This document shows, one piece after another, positions 58,652 to 64,000 of a stretch of 64,000 nucleotides of DNA. Numbering within the stretch: position 1 is the first letter of the stretch; every line of letters begins with the position of its first letter. Both the position numbers and the translations under genes were made by a program. The notes beneath the pieces are model-generated. The model ran no database searches. It was not told where the DNA came from and saw only the letters and a list, made by a program, of their open reading frames with translations. Source of the DNA: Thraustochytrium sp. TN22 (lineage: Eukaryota; Sar; Bigyra; Thraustochytrida; Thraustochytriidae); NCBI GenBank assembly GCA_013306675.1, contig JABLUY010000123.1, positions 43,324 through 107,323 on the forward strand. The letters are read 5' to 3'.

Positions 58652-61600
58652 TCAGTCTGTTCGCTGCTGACGCAGTGCGCGTTCCTCAATCTTGGCAAAA
58701 CACTCATTGCGCTCCTGAATCTCCTCGCGAAGCGTGAGGAGGTTGTGGCGCGGCATGGCAGCTGGCCACCAGGCAATTTCGTCGGCAAAAGAGAGGATGC
58801 AGGGCATGACGCAGCACTGGACGATGAAGCTGTCAAAGAGCACGGAGGTGGTGAGAATGAAGGACATCTGGTTGACGACGAGCGTGGAGGAGGTGAGCAG
58901 ACCCGCGAAGGCAATGGCCATGATGGTGCCAGCGCTGACGACGGTAGTGCTAATCTCCCAGGTGCCGCGCAGAATGGCGGCGCGGATCTCGAGGCCGCGC
59001 TCGCGATGCTCCTTGACGCGCGCAATGCAGAGCGTGTCGTAGTCGAGCGCCAGGCCGACGCAGATGGTAAAGCAGAGCAGCGGGACGTAGAAGAAGAGAC
59101 CGTCGGGCGAGGAGGAGACCTGCGGCAGGCCGGTCCAGTCGAGGAGGCCGTCCTGGTACACCATGACGGCGAGCCCGAAGACGCCGGCGAGCGGGAGCGC
59201 GACAGTGAGGGTGAGGCGCACGACCACAAAGGCGCTGCGCAGCATGACACCCAGCAGCACAAAGACGACGGCGCAGGTGACGCCGACGAGCAGCGGGAAC
59301 TGCTCGAAGCTGATGCGCATGTTCTCCATCATGCCGAGCTCCATGCCGGAGAAGTAAATGCCCTGGACAGGTGCCTTGCGCGGGAAGGCGTCAATGGCGG
59401 CGTAGACCTGGTCAATAAAGTCCTGCATCTGATCGTGCTTGAAGGGGTCGAAGGGCACAAGTACGGTGATGACCGCCGAGGTGTTGCGATCGTTGACGCC
59501 CTGGCGCCACGCGAAATGGTACAGCTCGCAGAGCTCGTGCGCCAGGAAGCGGCAGACGAGGCCGTGCTGGTGCATGAGCATCTTGGCCTCGCGGTAGTAC
59601 ACGCGGCGGCCCTGCAGCATGGCGACAGACGAGAAGGCGCTCTTGTCGACGCCCGTGCTGGCCGCGAGCGCCTCGGTGAGCTCGGCGAGCTGGTTGAAGA
59701 CGGCGGGGCCGACGTGGCGGTCCAAGAGCGTGTTGTTGCGGTCGTCCGGCGCGTCCACGCTGATGTAGAGCGGCATGAGCGTGCCGCCTGGGAAGCTCTC
59801 AAGCATCTCCTTATACCAGTGGCCGGCGTCGGAGTCGCGCGGGATGGCCTGGATCAGGTTGCAGTTGGGTTTGAGGCGCAGGGCTTGAATAGCGAGCGGG
59901 ATGACCAGCACGTAGAGCGAGACCAGCGCGATGAGGTTGCGCGGCCAGCGTGTAACCCAGAGGATGAAGCGAAAGTACAAGCCCTTGTACGGCCCGCCGC
60001 GCATCTTGCGGGCTGCCGCGGCCAGATCATCTGGGTCCTCGTCCGCCTCGTCCGCCTGCGCGACCTCGCGACGGTCCTCGGTCGCGTCCCCGGCCGCCAG
60101 CGGCCTGTAGTCGTCCGCCTCGGTGGCAACCGCGACGTGACCGCCGCTCAGGCGCGCGCAGCACGCGCGCGCGCGCGCGGCCCACGAGGACAGCGGCGAG
60201 GATGGGGACGAGGAGGAGGCGCCGCTGACACCGCTAACACCGCTGCCATCTTTGGTGGTCCCGTGCGCGAAGTTGATGAAGAAGGAGGGCGCGATGAGCA
60301 TGAGCGCCGGCGTGTTGGTCATGTTGACCAGCAGGCACATGAGCACGATGGTGACACATGCGACGCCCTGCACCATGAGGTCGGTGGCCGGCATGAAGAG
60401 GAAGCCGGCGAAAACGAAGATAATGGTGAGCGAGGACATCATGACGACGTGGCCGGCCTGACTGAGCATGATCTTGATGGCGAGCTCCGGGTCGCGGCCG
60501 TTCTTGGACTCGTCGCGCAGACGGCGCATGAGGAAGAGCGCGTAGTCGGTGTTCATGGCGAGCCCGAGCACCTCGACGAAGGAAGCCGAGGTGGTCATGG
60601 GCGGCTGGCCGATGGCGTCCGTGAGCAGCGCCAGCACGCCAAAGGAGGTGGCCAGGGCGATGGCCATGTTGAAGAGAGAGATGAGCAGCAGGCGCCAGCT
60701 GCGCACCATGTAGGCGAGCAGCGCGAAGGCGAAGGGCATGGTGGCGGCGTCGATGATCTCGGACTGCCGCACAGCCGCTGTGCTGCCGTCGCGCAGCATC
60801 GGGTCCGACCCAGTCACGCCGATGCGGTAGCGCGTGGAGTTCGGGTTCAGGCTCGGCAGCATGACCTCGTTGATCTCGCGCACCAGGTCGTAGCGCTTCT
60901 TCGACTCGACCAGGATGGAGCCCTCAAAGACCAAAAAGGTGGCCGTCCCCTCGGCGTCCACGAACTGGCATTTGGCGCGGTCCAGCGCCGTGCCCTCCAG
61001 CAGGTAGTAGCCGAGTGCCTCGTGCTGGTAGCCAATGTCATGGGCGTCCGAGTACGCCAAAATTTGCTCCTTGATGGCAAGACTGAAGTTGGCCACCACC
61101 GGGTCCACCTGGTGCGGGCACTGCGTCTGCTGCGCGCAGACGGTCGCGCCGCACGCTAGCTTGCAGTCGTTGCAGCCCACGTAAATGACGAGCGGCGCGG
61201 ACGAGGCCTGCTCCGCGAAGCGCGCGCGGAAGGCCTGGGTGTCCAGGTCCGCGCGCGACCCCTTGGGCGCGTCCATCTCGTCGCGCGCCTCCGTGAGGTA
61301 CCTGAGGCCCGTCACAGCGCCCCAGACCATGAGCGCCGTCCACACGCCCACGACCCAGAACCTCGCGCGCTTGAGCGTCGCAAAGGCCGCCTCGAACCGC
61401 GGCGAGAAGCTCCCTTCCTCGGACAGGCTCTGCACCCTGCGCAGCTCTCCCCAGGGCTCCGCGGCAAGACGGCCCTGCGAGGACGTCGCCATGGCCTCTC
61501 CATTCTGCGCGTCGCCTGCCCTCAGCAGCGGCGTCTGCAGCCCCTGCCGCGCCACCAGCTGCCGCTGCACGTCCTCGTTGTGCAGTTGCCCGTGCTGCTC

Positions 61601-61660
61601 TTGTTGTTGCTCTTGCTCCTGCTCGTGCCGCTCTTGCTGCTCGTGCCGCTGCTGCGCCAT
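58652..61660 (-). CDS. RND-superfamily transporter, MMPL/Patched type
   Basis: The 1002-residue protein starts with a Gln/Glu/His-rich cytosolic region, then a hydrophobic segment (FWVVGVWTALMVWGAV). It shows the two-fold RND plan: an extracytosolic loop with a Cys pair (CNDCKLACGATVC), then five to six segments including SASFVEVLGLAMNTDYALFL, which carries the MMPL-type TDYALF motif. A second half has another large loop and CVGLALDYDTLCIARVKEHR near residue 900. The paired Gly-Leu-x-x-x-Asp-Tyr motifs are the conserved proton-relay Asp sites of RND transporters. The extracytosolic domain and eukaryotic setting suggest a lipid or sterol exporter or Patched-like protein, but the substrate is unknown. 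The antisense frame of 856 codons is a composition shadow. Confidence 0.82.
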   Translation of the reverse strand: MAQQRHEQQERHEQEQEQQQEQHGQLHNEDVQRQLVARQGLQTPLLRAGDAQNGEAMATSSQGRLAAEPWGELRRVQSLSEEGSFSPRFEAAFATLKRARFWVVGVWTALMVWGAVTGLRYLTEARDEMDAPKGSRADLDTQAFRARFAEQASSAPLVIYVGCNDCKLACGATVCAQQTQCPHQVDPVVANFSLAIKEQILAYSDAHDIGYQHEALGYYLLEGTALDRAKCQFVDAEGTATFLVFEGSILVESKKRYDLVREINEVMLPSLNPNSTRYRIGVTGSDPMLRDGSTAAVRQSEIIDAATMPFAFALLAYMVRSWRLLLISLFNMAIALATSFGVLALLTDAIGQPPMTTSASFVEVLGLAMNTDYALFLMRRLRDESKNGRDPELAIKIMLSQAGHVVMMSSLTIIFVFAGFLFMPATDLMVQGVACVTIVLMCLLVNMTNTPALMLIAPSFFINFAHGTTKDGSGVSGVSGASSSSPSSPLSSWAARARACCARLSGGHVAVATEADDYRPLAAGDATEDRREVAQADEADEDPDDLAAAARKMRGGPYKGLYFRFILWVTRWPRNLIALVSLYVLVIPLAIQALRLKPNCNLIQAIPRDSDAGHWYKEMLESFPGGTLMPLYISVDAPDDRNNTLLDRHVGPAVFNQLAELTEALAASTGVDKSAFSSVAMLQGRRVYYREAKMLMHQHGLVCRFLAHELCELYHFAWRQGVNDRNTSAVITVLVPFDPFKHDQMQDFIDQVYAAIDAFPRKAPVQGIYFSGMELGMMENMRISFEQFPLLVGVTCAVVFVLLGVMLRSAFVVVRLTLTVALPLAGVFGLAVMVYQDGLLDWTGLPQVSSSPDGLFFYVPLLCFTICVGLALDYDTLCIARVKEHRERGLEIRAAILRGTWEISTTVVSAGTIMAIAFAGLLTSSTLVVNQMSFILTTSVLFDSFIVQCCVMPCILSFADEIAWWPAAMPRHNLLTLREEIQERNECFAKIEERALRQQRTD

Positions 61661-62558
61661 GGCGCCGCTCCTCGCTCCGCGCGCCCGGCAGCCGCGCGCG
61701 GGCCCGGGGCTCGGGCTGGCTGGGCGCGAGCAGCTTGGGCTTTTGCCGCTGGCCGGTGGCTCAACGTGGTCAGAACTTGATCATCAGAAGAACTTGAAAG
61801 GAGCAGCCAGGAGTCAAACAGGGGTAGTGCAGAACTTGGAGGACACGAAGCTGTACTAGTAGGCCTAACAGCAATGGTCGAGGACCCTGATGACCTGCTC
61901 AGCCTTGTGCAGAACTTGGAGCCAGCCGCTACAGGCTGCACAAAGCAGTGGCCATGGTGGACGAGGACCCTGGCTTGCGCCTTGCGCTTCCTTGCATTAC
62001 CTTGGCCGGCGCGGCGCTGGCGCTGAGGCAAGCCAAGTCAAGCTCGAGAGATGCGGTGCTGGCGGGCTGGCTGGCTGGCAGGCAAGCAGGCAAGCAGGCA
62101 AGCAGGCAAGCAGGCAGGCAGCACGCCGTGAGTGAGGCGGAAGGTCAAGCACGAAAAAATAGTCAGATGGTCATTCTGGGGCTGCTAGCTCGCTTCGGCG
62201 AAGGGGAAAAGGCGTGCCCTTGCTCGTCTATGCACAGGGCGCAGCGTGGGGTCTTTAGTAGCAATCAGGGCGCAGCGTGGGGTCTTTAGCAAACAGACCT
62301 GGTGCAGCCAAGCTGATGTCTCGTCTCGGCTGAGTGCCTCGTCCGTTTGGCTGGAATGTGTCCTCTTCGCCCGCGCACACGCGTCTCCCTCGTCGCATCT
62401 GACAAAATTGGATGGGACGGAAGCGCGAGCGCTCGCTTCCCGTCCGCTTCCCCCCACTTCGGTTCGGTTCGTTGCGCAAGAGCTGCAGTGGCGCATGGTA
62501 CCATTGACGATGGTAAGTTACCACCAACACCTACTTACCACCACACGGTAGGGCATTA
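61661..62558. other. Intergenic region with small repeats
   Basis: The motif AGAACTTG recurs at 61768, 61788, 61832 and 61912. GCAAGCAG tetranucleotide repeats lie at 62085-62120. The unit GGGCGCAGCGTGGGGTCTTTAG occurs twice (62227-62290). No gene is supported. Confidence 0.5.
62227..62290. repeat. Tandem repeat of a 22-bp unit
   Basis: GGGCGCAGCGTGGGGTCTTTAG occurs twice, about 40 bp apart, each preceded by a CA-ending flank. It is a small local duplication. Confidence 0.8.
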
Positions 62559-63884
62559 TCAGATGTGCACAAGGCCAAGGTCCTCCTCACTGTGCTGGCG
62601 GTCCGCCATGATGTAGGGCGACGGAGTCTGTGAGCTGGAGGTGGAGGAGGAAGAGGAGGAAGAGGCAATGGAGGCCGCAATGTGCGCGCCGTCCATGGCG
62701 TTGCCGCCGTACGCACTCGGGGAGGGCTTAATGGCATCGCCAAGAGCGTTGACGCGGACCTCGACGTCCGGAGAGAAGGCGCCAGCGTGCTTGATGCGCG
62801 CGCAGCAGATCCAGTACATGTAGAAGACGAGGAGGACGAGGCAGGCAGCGCCCATGCAAAAACCGGCGGCGTAGCGTGGCGCGAAGTGCGCGTTGGGCAA
62901 CGGCAGCGTGGGCCAAGCGTATGCGTCCCACTCGTTGTCCGAAATGTCATCGTCGTTGGGCAACTCGCGGTAGAGCTCGCCAAAGGCCCAGAGACCGTTA
63001 CCGAAGAGCCAAAAGAACATGGCGACGTAGTGCCAGAAGTCAATGGCCTGGTCGCGGTGCGTGGCGTACAGGTAGAGCAGGTCGATGTTGAGGAACATGG
63101 TGGGGAAGAAGAAGACGAGGTAGCCCCACTTGGAGTTCCAGGCCCAAAGCATGTCCTTGACGCTCCAAAAGAGCAGGTGCAGGCTCTCGTACTCGCGGAA
63201 GGTGCGGAAGATGTAGCGGAAGCGCGGCGGCGGCGAGTTGTGGTTGATCTGCGCCACGAGCTCGCTGCCCTGCTCCTCCCAGAAGATGTTGAGCGGGATC
63301 ATGGCCCAAAAGTAGAGGTTGACCCAGATCACCGAGACGAGCGTGGCGTACTTGCAGATCTCATAGGTGGTGTTGTAGAGCTCCTCGCCCTCGACCGAAT
63401 CCTCGATGACGTTCTCCTCGAGCAGCTCGCCGACCATCCACGTGTAGTTGGCGAAGAGCCAGAGCAGCGTGCCCATGGACAGAAAGGCCTCCGAGTAGAC
63501 GTCCTCGCGCACGGCCATGATGACAAGCCAGATGCTGACGAGCACCGCCAGCGTGCCGGCGATCATGCCCGGGTAGAGCCAGTGCACCTGGGACCAGGCC
63601 CAGTCCTTGACGAGCCAGAGCACGAGCTGCACGTACTCGAGGCCGTTCACGGAGATGAGCCAGCGCCACGTGAACGGGATGTGCGGGCCCTGCGTGAGCG
63701 AGTTGCCGCGCACGGCGAAGACGCGCCGCGTCGACATGGCCTCCTCCGCTCCGAGCGAGAAGGCCTGGAAGCCGGACCCCAGCTCGTCCCGGAGGTCAAT
63801 CTCCTTGAGCGTCGCGCCGTCCACCATGCTGTGGTCGCTGCTCGCGCGCAGCCGCGCGCCTGCGCCTGCCCTGCGCCCTCCCAT
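62559..63884 (-). CDS. Polytopic membrane protein with an internal duplication
   Basis: The 441-residue protein has about eight hydrophobic segments. Two halves repeat a pattern: EYVQLVLWLVKDWAWSQ through a long hydrophobic pair to LWLFANYTWMVGEL, and LHLLFWSVKDMLWAWNS through VFFFPTMFLNIDLLYLY to FWLFGNGLWAFGEL. Each half has the order LxLxFWxVKDxxW, a TM pair, then FWLFxNxxWxxGEL. An acidic region (NDDDISDNEWDAYAWP) and a Ser/Thr-rich cytosolic tail end the protein. I do not recognise the family. Other ATGs in frame (63827) are possible starts. The gene appears complete within the window; its promoter runs into the right edge. Confidence 0.7.
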   Translation of the reverse strand: MGGRRAGAGARLRASSDHSMVDGATLKEIDLRDELGSGFQAFSLGAEEAMSTRRVFAVRGNSLTQGPHIPFTWRWLISVNGLEYVQLVLWLVKDWAWSQVHWLYPGMIAGTLAVLVSIWLVIMAVREDVYSEAFLSMGTLLWLFANYTWMVGELLEENVIEDSVEGEELYNTTYEICKYATLVSVIWVNLYFWAMIPLNIFWEEQGSELVAQINHNSPPPRFRYIFRTFREYESLHLLFWSVKDMLWAWNSKWGYLVFFFPTMFLNIDLLYLYATHRDQAIDFWHYVAMFFWLFGNGLWAFGELYRELPNDDDISDNEWDAYAWPTLPLPNAHFAPRYAAGFCMGAACLVLLVFYMYWICCARIKHAGAFSPDVEVRVNALGDAIKPSPSAYGGNAMDGAHIAASIASSSSSSSTSSSQTPSPYIMADRQHSEEDLGLVHI

Positions 63885-64000
63885 GCGCCGCGCGTCGCGC
63901 CCTGCGCGCCGCGCCGCCTCCGCCTCCGCCTCCGCCTCGCGCGCGGGCTCCCGCGAGCCGACGCCCAGCCAGCGCCCCGCCGCCGCGCGCGCGCGGGCGG
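63885..64000. other. Right edge, upstream of the last gene
   Basis: A GC-rich flank with CCTCCG repeats (63909-63935). No gene is visible before the window ends. Confidence 0.4.

Noticed and set aside
58589-61159. 856-codon plus-strand frame antisense to the RND transporter
   Set aside because: Composition shadow; the minus strand shows RND motifs.
1-64000. tRNA, rRNA or other structured RNA genes
   Set aside because: I looked for tRNA-like T-loop and acceptor patterns in gaps and found none that could be supported by eye; tRNAscan or Infernal would be decisive.
1-64000. Transposon or endogenous viral genes
   Set aside because: No reverse transcriptase, integrase, transposase or capsid-like ORF was seen; repeats are local tandem or direct duplications without terminal inverted repeats and coding cargo.

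Overview
This window is nuclear DNA from a protist. It is GC-rich and gene-dense, and it carries single-copy eukaryotic housekeeping genes: ribosomal P0, the spliceosome proteins SPF27 and SF3B5, THOC3, APC5, GCP5, CINP, RMI2 and Tubby. Most genes are a single exon. The introns that can be placed by protein homology are short (70-260 bp) GT-AG introns. Cilium or centriole-linked families (PIH1, Tubby, GCP5, a TCP10/SAS-4-like G-box) point to a flagellated lineage. Extracellular Pro/Thr/Ala linkers of the APSAAPT type and ShKT-domain surface proteins are typical of stramenopiles, and the low intron number would suit a thraustochytrid-like labyrinthulomycete. That placement is inference; the window contains no rRNA or organelle marker.

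Layout. 0-12 kb: a calmodulin-like gene, a three-exon gene combining a G-box, a Cys cluster and EF-hands, an OSCA/TMEM63-like channel, and a PH-domain membrane protein. 11-17 kb: two divergent ShKT-domain membrane proteins and an orphan half of a ubiquitin E1. 17-27 kb: a long gene-poor stretch, a GPI-anchored-type sulfatase, a divergent pair of spliceosome genes around a 24-unit GCT repeat, ribosomal P0, and a 161-bp tandem repeat array. 27-36 kb: PIH1 protein, coiled-coil protein, CHP-like EF-hand protein, the convergent CINP and RMI2 genes, Tubby and THOC3. 36-46 kb: a TIR-domain protein followed on the same strand by a GBP-like GTPase, then GCP5 and a coiled-coil protein. 46-64 kb: a bHLH factor, a WDR53-like gene, a possible ciliary protein, APC5, an unknown gene, a tetraspanin, an MMPL/Patched-type RND protein and an internally duplicated polytopic membrane protein.

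Shared themes. Many genes sit in closely spaced divergent pairs (SPF27/SF3B5, THOC3/TIR, APC5/unknown, WDR53-like/ciliary-like, the two ShKT genes), so bidirectional promoters are probably common. Intergenic DNA is rich in tetranucleotide repeats (GCAG, GCAA, GCTC, GCTT), GCTAGC palindromes and local tandem duplications; two duplications copy the 3' end of a coding sequence, stop codon included.

The most notable candidates are the TIR plus GBP-like tandem (a possible innate-immunity or NADase module), the E1 fragment that retains only part of the inactive adenylation domain with FCCH and four-helix regions, the divergent ShKT pair, and the unfamiliar C-terminus of ribosomal P0.
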